From Paenibacillus lacisoli (GTDB lineage: Bacteria > Bacillota > Bacilli > Paenibacillales > Paenibacillaceae), in assembly GCF_030580655.1 (NCBI RefSeq), contig NZ_JAUQTB010000004.1:186001-250000 (forward strand): a stretch of DNA of 64,000 nucleotides. Direction: 5' to 3'. This document shows positions 1 to 8,534 of this stretch, one piece after another. Position numbers and translations under genes: made by a program. The notes under the pieces were generated by a model that was not told where the DNA came from, did not search any database, and saw only the letters and a list, made by a program, of their open reading frames with translations. Position 1 is the first letter of the stretch, and every line of letters begins with the position of its first letter.

Positions 1-1
1 C

Positions 2-1384
2 GCGATCGGTTTGTATTATTTTATCCGCTTCCGTTATTCGTTGTACGATTCCCTGCGCGGCTTCTTCGCGGAATCCCTGCTGGTGTATTTATGTACGCTG
101 ATTCTGTCCCTCATTCTGACGGTCCTGATCGTACATAACGGGATACTGGGCCTGCTGCTGTTCCTCGGCATCACGATTCTGCTGTCCCACGCCTTCAAAC
201 AGCTGTTTGACATGTACCGCAAAATTGAGGAAAAAGCCAATATGGATCGGCGGACAGGCCTCTTTAACCACAGCTATTTCGAGAACATCCTGGAAGTGGA
301 AATGCACAAAGCCAAAGCTGAAGGCACGCCGCTGACACTCGCTCTGATTGATATTGATGATTTCAAAAAATATAACGATCATTTCGGACACCTCAAGGGC
401 GATCAGCTGTTAGGCTTTCTCGGGGAACGTTTGAAGCAGGAGAGCGAAGGGTCCGAGGTAACCGTTTCGCGCTATGGCGGCGAGGAATTCACCCTGCTCA
501 TGCCCGGTATGGAGCTGGAAGAGGCTTACCGGTATATTGACCGCATCCGCAAAAAGCTGAATGATACGTATTTCGACGGTGTCGAAATCTTCCCGCACGG
601 CTGCCTGTCCTTCTCAGCAGGAGTCGCGCCTTACCAGATCGATCTGTATGACAAGTCCCAGCTGGTAGATCAGGCAGACAAAGCGCTGTATTATGCCAAA
701 AAGCAGGGTAAAAATGTCGTTCACGCATACGGCAGCCATAACAGCATTGAGCAGGAAATTAACCTGGGCCAGGAGATCCACGATATTGAGCAGCAGCTGA
801 ACTTGTTTATCTATAAAGACATCGGCACGTTCAAACATTCCAAAAGGGTTTTCAAATATGCGATGGATATGAGCGAGGTCCTTCAGCTGCAGCCTCAGGA
901 GAAACGGACCTTCGTGCTAGGAGCACTTATCCATGATATCGGCAAGCTGGAGCTTCCCTGGAACGTACTGAACAAAAAAGAGAAACTGACGGACGAAGAA
1001 TGGGAACTCATCAAAAGTCATGTCACCTGGGGCAAAAGAATCGCTTCCACGAACGAAAATTTCAAGGAGCTGATTCCCTATATCGAGCTGCACCATGAAC
1101 GGTATGACGGCAAGGGGTACCCCTATGGCTTTAGAGGCAGCGAAATCCCACGGTTATGCCGGATGCTTACAATTATTGACTCTTTTGATGCGATGACGAC
1201 CGAGCGTCCATACCAGCAGACCAAAAGTGTGGAACAGGCGATCACGGAGCTCAGAGCCTGTGCAGGCACCCAATTTGATCCTGAACTCACGGAGCTCTTT
1301 ATCCGCTATATTCAGGACCTTCACCACATGCATGTTAGCAGTAAGGAGGAAAATGACGAACTTGTAAGTCCGATGTTGGACTAG
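2..1384 (+). CDS. GGDEF / HD-GYP membrane protein, 5' end truncated by the window
   Basis: This is a cyclic-di-GMP signalling protein with both a diguanylate cyclase and a phosphodiesterase-type domain. The frame is open to the window edge and the first internal start is only a TTG at 11, so the true start is probably upstream. Two hydrophobic segments lie near residues 20-60. A GGDEF domain follows (about 75-245) with an intact GGEEF active-site motif; the RxxD product-inhibition site normally upstream of it is absent. An HD-GYP domain (about 270-440) has HDIGK and HHERYDGKGYP, the metal-binding and GYP signatures. Both active sites look intact, so the protein could make or degrade c-di-GMP; which activity dominates cannot be read from sequence. 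It ends about 120 bp before the next two-component pair. Confidence 0.85.
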   Translation, partial: AIGLYYFIRFRYSLYDSLRGFFAESLLVYLCTLILSLILTVLIVHNGILGLLLFLGITILLSHAFKQLFDMYRKIEEKANMDRRTGLFNHSYFENILEVEMHKAKAEGTPLTLALIDIDDFKKYNDHFGHLKGDQLLGFLGERLKQESEGSEVTVSRYGGEEFTLLMPGMELEEAYRYIDRIRKKLNDTYFDGVEIFPHGCLSFSAGVAPYQIDLYDKSQLVDQADKALYYAKKQGKNVVHAYGSHNSIEQEINLGQEIHDIEQQLNLFIYKDIGTFKHSKRVFKYAMDMSEVLQLQPQEKRTFVLGALIHDIGKLELPWNVLNKKEKLTDEEWELIKSHVTWGKRIASTNENFKELIPYIELHHERYDGKGYPYGFRGSEIPRLCRMLTIIDSFDAMTTERPYQQTKSVEQAITELRACAGTQFDPELTELFIRYIQDLHHMHVSSKEENDELVSPMLD

Positions 1385-1442
1385 CCGTATCGGCTCTAGG
1401 AGCTCATTTCTGCAGACAAAGGGGTACGCCGCAGGTCATATA

Positions 1443-1471
1443 TGGCTTGCAGTGTGCCCTTTCTGTATAAT
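1443..1471 (+). promoter_or_regulatory. Candidate sigma-A promoter for the kinase/regulator pair
   Basis: A perfect TATAAT -10 hexamer lies at 1466-1471, 35 bp before the kinase start. The -35 region at 1443-1448 is weak. The position just after the upstream gene fits transcription of the two-gene unit. Confidence 0.4.
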
Positions 1472-1506
1472 TAGGTCCAAATGCTTGTTCGAGGTGAAGA
1501 TTTCCC

Positions 1507-2340
1507 ATGTCCTATAAACAGCTAAAATGGATGATTCTGCTCATTCCGACCCTTACCGTTGGTTTATGGGAGTATATCCGGCACCAGCTGCTGATGCCCT
1601 ACCTCTCCATGGGAGCTGGTAATTGGCTTACTCCGCTTATTGTATACATCGTTAGCGTCACTCTGCTCAGCCGGCTGTTCACCATGATGGAGACGGCCCG
1701 CTCGGAGCTGGAACGAGAACGAGCCTCCAAAGCCTCACTTGAAGCAAGGGAACAGCTTGCCCGTGAACTGCATGACGGCATCGCCCAGTCGCTCTTCCTG
1801 CTGTCCGTCAAACTCGATAAGGCCAAACGCCATGATCCTAACCCGGCTATTACCCAGGATTTGCAGGAGATCACCAAAACGGTTCATGAGGTTAACCGCT
1901 ACGTTCGGCAGGCCATCTCCGACCTGCGTGAGGTTCACGAAGAATTGCCGGAAGAGCCGCCGCTTGATCTGCGCCGCAAGGTTGCGGCTTTGACGGAATC
2001 GATCCTGCCCGGCACTCTGCTCGACTGGCACATCGCGGATGACCAGCTGGTACCGCGTGAACAGGCCGAGCTGCTCGCTTGTATACGCGAAGGTCTTCTG
2101 AATGCCCGCAAGCACGCCCAAGCGGAACGGACCGCTGTCGTTGGCAGGAAAACAAGGACTGGCTGGGAAGTGGTCATTGAGGATGACGGTATCGGTATTA
2201 CCGGTGATCCGCTGCTTATCCCTGACCGTTACGGCCTGCGCATCACCCGGGAGCGGGCAGCCCAGATGGGCTGGATGTTCTCATTCGAGCACGAACCCGG
2301 CTGTACCCGCATGATCATTCAGAAGGAGGAGACCCTATGA
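1507..2340 (+). CDS. Sensor histidine kinase, NarL/LiaS class
   Basis: A membrane histidine kinase of 277 residues. Two N-terminal hydrophobic stretches (about 8-28 and 40-60) form a short sensor. A coiled linker leads to a HisKA_3 dimerisation domain whose phospho-acceptor is His89 in ELHDG. A HATPase_c domain follows, with N-box NARKHA and G-box DDGIGI. The short extracytoplasmic part resembles intramembrane-sensing kinases that respond to envelope stress; the signal is not evident. The start ATG has GAGGTGAAG upstream. Its stop overlaps the next gene by ATGA, so it is translationally coupled to its cognate regulator. A link to the copper genes downstream is possible but unproven. Confidence 0.88.
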   Translation: MSYKQLKWMILLIPTLTVGLWEYIRHQLLMPYLSMGAGNWLTPLIVYIVSVTLLSRLFTMMETARSELERERASKASLEAREQLARELHDGIAQSLFLLSVKLDKAKRHDPNPAITQDLQEITKTVHEVNRYVRQAISDLREVHEELPEEPPLDLRRKVAALTESILPGTLLDWHIADDQLVPREQAELLACIREGLLNARKHAQAERTAVVGRKTRTGWEVVIEDDGIGITGDPLLIPDRYGLRITRERAAQMGWMFSFEHEPGCTRMIIQKEETL

Positions 2341-2999
2341 CTACCAGAATACGTGTACTTGTTGCAGATGATTCAGCTCATGCCCGTGAAGCGGTCTGTG
2401 AAATCCTTGCGGAAGACCCCTGCTTTGAGGTACTCGGCACGGCCTCATCCGCGGAAGAGGCCCTTGAGCTGACAGAGCAGTGGATGCCGGACCTCATTCT
2501 TATGGATATCCGCATGCCCGGTATGAACGGACTGGAAGCCACCAGACTGATCAAACTGCGTTACCCTTACGTCAAAATTGTAATGATTACTGTCTCCGAT
2601 GATGTGGCCCATTTGTTCGAAGCGCTGCGCCAGGGGGCGCAGGGATATCTTCTTAAAAACCTGGCCCCCTCCACCTGGCTGGAATATCTGCGTGCCATCG
2701 TGAATGATGAAGCTCCCTTCAGCCGGGAGCTGGCGTACCGGATTTTGCAGGAGTTCCCGACATCGGCCAAAGAAACGCAGCAGGCCTCTCCGCTTACAGC
2801 CAGAGAGCGTGAAATCCTGAACTGGGTTGCCTCCGGCAGCACCAACAAAGAAATCGGTGAAGGCCTGGGCATTTCGGACCAGACTGTCAAAAATCATCTC
2901 AAAAATATCCTGCAGAAGCTGCAGCTGGAGAACCGGGTGCAGCTCACGCGCTATGCCCTGGAACAGGGTCTGGTAGAGCGCAGATTTAACCGGTCTTGA
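2337..2999 (+). CDS. Response regulator, NarL/FixJ family
   Basis: A DNA-binding response regulator of 220 residues. The receiver domain (1-125) carries the acidic pair D11-D12, phospho-acceptor D57 in LILMDIRMPG, and a conserved Lys in the YLLKN segment. A LuxR-type helix-turn-helix occupies about 150-210 (LTAREREILNWVASGSTNKEI). It starts inside the stop codon of the kinase gene, so the two form a pair. Targets are unknown. The copper gene about 200 bp downstream has its own promoter-like sequence. Confidence 0.9.
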   Translation: MTTRIRVLVADDSAHAREAVCEILAEDPCFEVLGTASSAEEALELTEQWMPDLILMDIRMPGMNGLEATRLIKLRYPYVKIVMITVSDDVAHLFEALRQGAQGYLLKNLAPSTWLEYLRAIVNDEAPFSRELAYRILQEFPTSAKETQQASPLTAREREILNWVASGSTNKEIGEGLGISDQTVKNHLKNILQKLQLENRVQLTRYALEQGLVERRFNRS

Positions 3000-3147
3000 A
3001 TCATCGCATGTTCCCGCTTTAAACCACCACATTACGAGGGTTCGGTCCAACCGGAGCCTCTTTTTGTCGCACATCTGTAACATTTGCCATTCTGCTCTAG
3101 GTGATGCATAGCCCAATGTGGTCATGTGGAAGCCCGTCTCCGGCAAC

Positions 3148-3153
3148 TATAAT
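3148..3153 (+). promoter_or_regulatory. Probable -10 element for the copper operon
   Basis: TATAAT lies 47 bp before the CopC-CopD start, with a poor -35 (TGTGGA at 3125-3130). The weak -35 would fit regulated transcription, but no CsoR- or YcnK-type operator was recognised. Confidence 0.4.
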
Positions 3154-3199
3154 AAAGTTAATGTACAAGCCAATTTCTGTGTAAGCAGGTGAAACCAAC

Positions 3200-4930
3200 A
3201 TGACACGACATCGTTTGTCCTTTACATTAGGCACGCTGATTCTCGGGCTGGTGTTCCTTCTGCTGTTTCCCCAGCTAACCCTGGCTCACGCCTATGTGGT
3301 ACAGTCCACCCCGGCCGCAAATGCCGAAATGGATCAGCCGCCGCAGCAGATCACTATTGAATTTAATGAAGCTGTTCAATCAGCCTTCTATTCGCTCCAG
3401 GTCAGTAACGAGAACGGCCGGCGCGTCGATCTCGATCAGGCCCGGATTGATCCCGGTAATCCGGCTGTGCTGGAGAATGATCTGGCCGCCGGCCTGCCGA
3501 ACGGCTCCTACCTGATCTCCTGGAAGGTACTCTCCGGGGACGGTCATCCGATCCAAGGCACGATCCCCTTCCAGGTGGGTCCCGCCGGAGCCGCTGGCGG
3601 AACCGGCACACCGCAGCCGGCAGCGGAAGCCAACGCCGTGCAGCCCCAGCTGGTCGCTGACCGCTGGCTGCTGTACGCCGGATTGGCAGTGCTGCTCGGT
3701 GCCCTGGCCTTCCCGCTCTATGTCTACCCGCCGGGTCGACGTGCTGACGGCCAGGACAACATGCGCGGCTGGACTCCCCTGCCGCGCACCGGCCCGCTGC
3801 TGTGGAGCGCCTACGGCGTGATGGCAGCAGCGCTGGTGTGCAGCCTGCCCCTGCAGGCTGCCTGGGATGCCGGCGTGCCGCTGCTTGCAGCGATAAAGCC
3901 CGCCGTGCTCGCGGACACGCTGCAGCATACCGCCTTCGGCACCGTCTGGCTGATCCAGACGGTGCTGGCGCTGCTGCTGAGCGTCCTGCTCATCGCGGTG
4001 ATGGACCGCGATGTATCGGCACGCATGCGTACCTTGTGCGCGCATGCGGCGGTGGCCCTGGTCCTGGGCATCATGCTGGCCCAGGCCAGCAGCGGCCATG
4101 CCGCCGCCGCGGCGTGGAAGGGGCTGGCCATCGCGATGGACTTCGTCCATCTGGCGGCAGCCTCCTTCTGGATCGGCGCGCTCGCCGTCATGGCCATCGG
4201 CCTGCCTGCGGCCGTCCGCAGCCTGGAAGGGCTGCAGCGCAAGCAGGCCTATGCCCGGGCCATCCGTTCCTTCGGCGGCTGGGGCATGTACGCGGTGGCC
4301 CTGCTGGCAGCCACCGGCGTCTACGGCAGCATCATCTATCTGCCGGCCTGGTCTTCGCTGTGGAGCAGCACCTACGGTCTGGTTCTGATCGCGAAGACGC
4401 TGCTGATGCTGGCCATGCTGGGATTTGCGGCACGACAGTTCCGTGCCGGAAGACAGTCCGCAGCCCCGGACCGGGATAAGACAAGCAGCCCAGGAGGAAA
4501 AAGCATCTGGTGGGAATTCGGAATTGGTGCCGCCATTCTGCTGCTAGCCGCTCTGTTGACCCACCTGTCACCGCCCCATCCGGAGCCGCCGGGTCCCTAT
4601 GCAGTTACGCAAAAGACAGACCAGGGCTATCAGGTCAAACTGATGATCAGCCCTGGCCAGGTGGGCCGGAACCGCTTTGAGGTCCAGATTCTGGACCCGC
4701 AGGAGCAAGCCGTATCCGGCATTCAGCAGGTGACTTTGACGCTCAGGCATACCGAAATGGATATGGGTACCGAGGAGATCGTGATGCCTTATGCCGAAGG
4801 CAAACCGTTTGAAAGTTCAGGTATTTTCAGCATGCTTGGTGAATTCGAGGTCAAAGTGCATGCATTGACCCAATCGCTCGACGCCATTGACAGCACGTTT
4901 ACCGTACAGGTAAGCCCGCCCGATTCCTGA
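3200..4930 (+). CDS. ycnJ: CopC-CopD fusion copper import protein, YcnJ-like
   Basis: A membrane copper-handling protein of 576 residues. A signal peptide ends in LTLAHA, leaving His as mature residue 1. This His, with the DGHPIQG motif near residue 115, provides the Cu(II) site of the CopC domain (about 30-130). After a Pro/Ala-rich linker come about eight transmembrane helices forming the CopD domain (about 155-455). A C-terminal extracytoplasmic beta domain (about 470-575, YtkA/FixH-like) follows. In Bacillus subtilis YcnJ supports copper uptake under limitation. The gene is followed after 79 bp by a ycnI homologue, the usual partner. Local GC is visibly higher in the membrane section. Confidence 0.88.
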   Translation: MTRHRLSFTLGTLILGLVFLLLFPQLTLAHAYVVQSTPAANAEMDQPPQQITIEFNEAVQSAFYSLQVSNENGRRVDLDQARIDPGNPAVLENDLAAGLPNGSYLISWKVLSGDGHPIQGTIPFQVGPAGAAGGTGTPQPAAEANAVQPQLVADRWLLYAGLAVLLGALAFPLYVYPPGRRADGQDNMRGWTPLPRTGPLLWSAYGVMAAALVCSLPLQAAWDAGVPLLAAIKPAVLADTLQHTAFGTVWLIQTVLALLLSVLLIAVMDRDVSARMRTLCAHAAVALVLGIMLAQASSGHAAAAAWKGLAIAMDFVHLAAASFWIGALAVMAIGLPAAVRSLEGLQRKQAYARAIRSFGGWGMYAVALLAATGVYGSIIYLPAWSSLWSSTYGLVLIAKTLLMLAMLGFAARQFRAGRQSAAPDRDKTSSPGGKSIWWEFGIGAAILLLAALLTHLSPPHPEPPGPYAVTQKTDQGYQVKLMISPGQVGRNRFEVQILDPQEQAVSGIQQVTLTLRHTEMDMGTEEIVMPYAEGKPFESSGIFSMLGEFEVKVHALTQSLDAIDSTFTVQVSPPDS

Positions 4931-5009
4931 TGCAGGCAGCAGACTGCTATCAGTGGAACCAACTGAATGTAATAGATTATTTCTCTAAAAGTGAAGGAGC
5001 TAACGATTC

Positions 5010-5705
5010 ATGAAAATTAAAGGAGCAAAAAAACTGATCTCTGTCATGGCAGCCGCAGCTGCTTCCATGATGCTGTTCACAGGCATCGCCAGTGCCCATG
5101 TATCCGTCAAGCCGGCGGTCTCGCAGACAGAAGCCTGGGAAACCTATTCCATGAAGGTACCGGTTGAGAAAAACCTGCCCACCACGAAGATTGTACTGAA
5201 AGTGCCCGAACAAGTGATGTTCAAGCAGTATCAGCCGATCCCGGGCTGGTCTGTAGACCTGGAGAAGAATTCCATGGATGTTATTACACAAGTGACCTGG
5301 ACGGCAGCCGGGGACGGCATTCAGCCTGGGCAATATCAGCTGTTCAGCTTTGTCGCGCAGAATCCGGCAGCCGATGCTGAGGTAGCCTGGAATGCTTACC
5401 AGTATTACAGCGACGGCAGCATCGTAGAGTGGACCGGTGATGAAGGCGCAGATCATCCGCACTCCATAACCAAAATCAGTGCCGCACCAGCTGAGACGGC
5501 AGCACCTGCGGACAGCGGCCATCACAGTGCAGGGGCTGCTGACAGCACAGGTACCTCTTCGGAGAGCAAGGATAATGCCAACAGTGCTCCGGCCGATGAC
5601 AGCGGAAATACCACCCGGACAGTAACGTTAATTATTGCGGTTGCAGCTCTTGTTTTATCCGTCATTACCTTGGTCGTAACCTTGGGTAAACGCCGGAGCC
5701 GCTAA
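5010..5705 (+). CDS. ycnI: YcnI-like copper-binding protein (DUF1775)
   Basis: A secreted, membrane-tethered protein of 231 residues. The signal peptide ends in IASAHV, placing a His at the mature N terminus; in this family that His and a conserved Trp bind one Cu(II) (the Trp is seen in PIPGWSVD). The DUF1775 domain covers about 30-160, followed by an Ala/Ser/Thr-rich linker and a C-terminal transmembrane helix (about 205-225) ending in KRRSR. It follows the CopC-CopD fusion, as in the ycnKJI locus. It probably passes copper to or from that transporter. The start has AAGGAG 8 bp upstream. Confidence 0.88.
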   Translation: MKIKGAKKLISVMAAAAASMMLFTGIASAHVSVKPAVSQTEAWETYSMKVPVEKNLPTTKIVLKVPEQVMFKQYQPIPGWSVDLEKNSMDVITQVTWTAAGDGIQPGQYQLFSFVAQNPAADAEVAWNAYQYYSDGSIVEWTGDEGADHPHSITKISAAPAETAAPADSGHHSAGAADSTGTSSESKDNANSAPADDSGNTTRTVTLIIAVAALVLSVITLVVTLGKRRSR

Positions 5706-5773
5706 AAAATGCACCTCCGTCCGGGACAGGGCTGACTATAGCAATAATGATTCAAAAGAATAAAGACCCAAAA

Positions 5774-5800
5774 AACCGCCGGGGCTTCCCGGCGGTCTTT
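5774..5800. terminator. Bidirectional intrinsic terminator
   Basis: An eight-base GC stem, CCGCCGGG/CCCGGCGG, with a GCTT loop is flanked by A and T runs on both sides. It lies between the rightward copper operon and the leftward KGG gene and can serve both. Confidence 0.85.
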
Positions 5801-5884
5801 ATGTTCCTGCAACCCGGCAGCAGGCCCAGCCTGATGTCGTCATTACAGAATATATATATATGCACTTAATCGCTGCTAAAAAAT

Positions 5885-6355
5885 TTAGTCTTTGTTACGC
5901 TGGCGGGCACGAGCCTCGCCGCCTTTGCGGCCTGCCTCTTCACGGCTCATCTTGCCGTCACCGCCGTCATTGCCAGAGTTATTACGGGATTCGCCGCCTT
6001 TTTGGCCAATCTCCTGGTAGAATTCCTTACCATGGGAATCCGATGTGGCCTCTCCGCCTTTTTGACCGATCTCCTGATAGAAGTCTTTGCCATGGGAATC
6101 GGAAGTGGCTTCCCCGCCTTTTTGACCGATCTCTTGGTAGAATTCCTTACCATGGGAATCCGATGTGGCCTCTCCGCCTTTTTGACCGATCTCCTGATAA
6201 AATTGTTTATCGTGAGAATTTGAAGTGGCTTCGCCGCCTTTTTGGCCGATTTCCTGATAAAATTCTTTGTCATGATTTTTTGCAGTAGCTTCTCCACCCA
6301 TACGGCCCGCTTCTTCTCGACTCATTTTGCCATTCTGGTTTTGATTCTTTGCCAT
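5885..6355 (-). CDS. KGG-repeat stress protein (GsiB-like)
   Basis: A small hydrophilic protein of 156 residues built from near-identical 20-residue repeats of the form FYQEIGQKGGEATSDSHGKE. It is flanked by MSREEAGRMGGEA-type units at both ends. The KGG motif defines a stress-protein family that includes B. subtilis GsiB and resembles plant LEA hydrophilins, thought to protect cells during desiccation or general stress. I chose the ATG at 6355 because AGAGGAG lies 8 bp upstream; an in-frame GTG at 6364 would overlap that site. A sigma-B-like promoter precedes it and the shared terminator at 5774-5800 follows. Confidence 0.9.
   Translation of the reverse strand: MAKNQNQNGKMSREEAGRMGGEATAKNHDKEFYQEIGQKGGEATSNSHDKQFYQEIGQKGGEATSDSHGKEFYQEIGQKGGEATSDSHGKDFYQEIGQKGGEATSDSHGKEFYQEIGQKGGESRNNSGNDGGDGKMSREEAGRKGGEARARQRNKD
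5981..6280 (-). repeat. Five 60-bp tandem repeats inside the KGG gene
   Basis: The coding sequence repeats with a 60-bp period. Units differ by a few substitutions, mostly silent or conservative (HGKE/HGKD/HDKQ). The high DNA identity suggests recent unit duplication and potential for copy-number variation. Confidence 0.85.
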
Positions 6356-6411
6356 GTTAATCACTCCTCTGAATTTTTTGAATTTTTAGTAAAATCTGTG
6401 ACGATATGTAA

Positions 6412-6436
6412 TTAACCGAACACAGAATTTTTAAAC
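6412..6436 (-). promoter_or_regulatory. Sigma-B-type promoter for the KGG gene
   Basis: On the minus strand GTTTAA is followed by a 13-base spacer and GGTTAA. This fits the general-stress sigma-B pattern (GTTTAA, 12-14, GGGTAT) with a perfect -35 and four of six bases at -10. It would give a leader of about 50 nt. Confidence 0.5.
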
Positions 6437-6525
6437 ATTCGGAAGCTCGCTTGGTCATCCAGCTCAGCACTTCCTTGACCTCTACTTACCCGCTGTGTGA
6501 GGAATTAAGCGCTGTTAAATATATG

Positions 6526-6554
6526 AAAAAAGACCCTGCCAGCACGGGCAGGGC
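6526..6554 (-). terminator. Terminator of the leftward mannan operon
   Basis: On the minus strand a CCCTGCC/GGCAGGG stem is followed by TCTTTTTT. It lies just after the acetyl esterase, the last gene of the operon. Confidence 0.8.
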
Positions 6555-6563
6555 CTTCACTAT

Positions 6564-7526
6564 TTACAGTTTCATGAATGTCTGCAAAATACGGTCAGAC
6601 AGGTACGGCAGGTATTCGTGACCGTATTCGTGGTAGATGAGCAATTCTTTGTCCGCCTGGATTTTGTTATACACCGCAAACTGCGTGGAAGGCGGACAGA
6701 CCGTATCGGTCAGCCCTGTCACGAATAGTATTTTGCCTTGAATCCGGTCTGCGAGATTCTGGATATCGATATAGCCAAGCCGCTTAAACACGGTATCCTC
6801 CCGCCGGTGATTCGGGTCAAAAAAACGGAAATAATAGTGCAGCTCCTCGTAAGCCGAAGTCGTGATATCCAGTTCAAATGCCCTTTTATAGTCGGACAGG
6901 AAAGGATATACAGTAACTGCTGAACGTACACGCGGTTCCAACGCCGCACATGCTGTAGTCAGCGCTCCTCCCTGCGACATCCCGAATACACCGATCCGCT
7001 CTTCATCCACCTGTTCCATGGACATCAAAATGCGGACCGTCTGAACCGTATCGAGGAACACATTGCGGTAATACAGCTTATCCGGGTCGGGATCGTCAAT
7101 CCCGCGGATCATATGCCCCCGCACCGTCGTCCCCTGCACCGTCAGATTATCTTCGGACAGACCGCCCTGGCCGCGGCAGTCCATGGCCAGCACCGTGAAG
7201 CCATAAGCTGCATACCCCGCCTTCTCGGACCAGTCACCGCTGTCGCATGCGTATCCGTGAAAGTAAGCCAAGCCCGGTCCCGGCGCAGCAGCAGGTACTT
7301 TGGGCCGTGCCATTTTGCAATGGATGCGCGCCCCGCCTACACCTGTAAAATAAAGATGAAAACAGTCGGCAAGCGGAGATTGAAATTCCGCCGGAACCAG
7401 TTCGTAATCAAGCGGCTGGTTATCCAGTTCCTTCAAAGCTCTGGCCCAGTAGTCATCAAAGTCAGCCGGTTTGGGACTGATTCCGTTATAGCTGTACAGC
7501 TCTGATAAAGGCATATCTGCGGGCAT
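6564..7526 (-). CDS. Acetyl (xylan/mannan) esterase, CE7 family
   Basis: An alpha/beta hydrolase of 320 residues in the acetylxylan esterase/cephalosporin-C deacetylase family. The nucleophile elbow GMSQGG lies near residue 185, an oxyanion-type RGQGG segment near 120, and the catalytic Asp/His candidates in GLTDTVCPP and YGHEY near the C terminus. There is no signal peptide, so it acts on imported acetylated oligosaccharides. In this operon the likely substrate is acetylated manno- or glucomanno-oligosaccharide, removed before the mannanase and epimerase steps. It is last in the operon, 29 bp after the GH113 gene, with AAGGAGG before its start. Confidence 0.87.
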   Translation of the reverse strand: MPADMPLSELYSYNGISPKPADFDDYWARALKELDNQPLDYELVPAEFQSPLADCFHLYFTGVGGARIHCKMARPKVPAAAPGPGLAYFHGYACDSGDWSEKAGYAAYGFTVLAMDCRGQGGLSEDNLTVQGTTVRGHMIRGIDDPDPDKLYYRNVFLDTVQTVRILMSMEQVDEERIGVFGMSQGGALTTACAALEPRVRSAVTVYPFLSDYKRAFELDITTSAYEELHYYFRFFDPNHRREDTVFKRLGYIDIQNLADRIQGKILFVTGLTDTVCPPSTQFAVYNKIQADKELLIYHEYGHEYLPYLSDRILQTFMKL

Positions 7527-7555
7527 TTGCAGCCCTCCTTTATATTTAATATTTA

Positions 7556-8491
7556 CTACTTTGCCATACCATCATAAAATTCCTTGATCACACGTTCAGC
7601 CGGCTTCCCATAAACACCGTAACCATCATTAACACGCGCCGTTTCTTCGGGGTAGAGCAGCGCCTCCCAGTCCCACAGGCCGAACCCGCTCACCCAATCC
7701 CGCTGGGAAGCATGACGGAACATCGTTTCATAGAAAGCCTGCTGCTCCTCCACGTTGACTTTGCCCTGCAGCCCCCAATCGTTCGGAATCATCGAAGATC
7801 CGGCACGGCTCGGACAGCCCGCTTCAGCGAAGAAGAACGGACGGTTAAAAGGAGCAATAATGGTCTCAATCCGGTCCAGCTGCCGCACCCAATCGTTGAT
7901 CGGGTAATATCCGCTGGAAGAAATGACATCCACAGCATCCCACCAGCTGACGTTACCTTCCTGATATTTATCTGTGTTGTATGAAATCAGCCCTTTATAT
8001 TCCCCGCGCACCTTCCCGATCAGCTTGCGCCATTCTGATGCCCTGCGCTCCGTCTGTACCATCTCACATCCTACGATCATCATCTCGCAGCCGGACTGTT
8101 CGGCCAGGCGGGCATAATGCAGCTGATAGGCTGTATAGCTCTCGAACCATTCATGCCATTTCGGTTCACACGGAACATCCAAATCAAAGAAATTGATATG
8201 TGCCCGCCAAGTCCCATCCGAGCAGTTAACTGTAGGTTTCATGATCGTCTTCATCCCCAGCGACTGGGCATATGCAATCATATCCAGCAGTTCTTCATCT
8301 TCAACCATATGCTCACCCTGATAATGAACAACTGTCGTATGCGGAGTATCCTGAAGGGCGGCCAGGGCAAAGATGACATGCGTTGTTCCTGTCCGTTCCT
8401 GCAGCAGTCTCAGCGATTCCTTTGCCTCCGGCTTGCGGAAATCGCCCCTCCGGTTCATCCAGCCGAAAGTAAAACCTTTAATATAGTCCAT
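7556..8491 (-). CDS. Glycoside hydrolase family 113, beta-1,4-mannanase candidate
   Basis: An intracellular TIM-barrel glycosidase of 311 residues without a signal peptide. The sequence resembles GH113: the N-terminal KGFTFGWMNRRGDF segment, the VGCEMVQTER motif carrying a probable acid/base Glu near residue 143, and a candidate nucleophile Glu in FFFAEAGCPSRAG near residue 225. GH113 members hydrolyse beta-1,4-mannan oligosaccharides. The operon context (importer upstream, acetyl esterase downstream, divergent mannobiose epimerase and phosphorylase) strongly supports mannan. It would shorten imported manno-oligosaccharides to mannobiose. Annotation pipelines sometimes label this family xylanase; the context argues against that. 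Confidence 0.78.
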   Translation of the reverse strand: MDYIKGFTFGWMNRRGDFRKPEAKESLRLLQERTGTTHVIFALAALQDTPHTTVVHYQGEHMVEDEELLDMIAYAQSLGMKTIMKPTVNCSDGTWRAHINFFDLDVPCEPKWHEWFESYTAYQLHYARLAEQSGCEMMIVGCEMVQTERRASEWRKLIGKVRGEYKGLISYNTDKYQEGNVSWWDAVDVISSSGYYPINDWVRQLDRIETIIAPFNRPFFFAEAGCPSRAGSSMIPNDWGLQGKVNVEEQQAFYETMFRHASQRDWVSGFGLWDWEALLYPEETARVNDGYGVYGKPAERVIKEFYDGMAK

Positions 8492-8534
8492 CTTGTCCTC
8501 CTTAGTACGGTGTCTCAGGCTGTATCGATCCTTC

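Noticed and set aside
3380..4479. Long open frames on both strands (256 and 225 codons) within the CopC-CopD gene
   Set aside because: They result from high GC and few stops in the membrane-domain region. Translations are Arg/Ala/Gly-rich and unlike real proteins.
5981..6280. Regular 60-bp repeats that could suggest a CRISPR array
   Set aside because: There are no unique spacers. The repeats are in frame and encode the KGG units.
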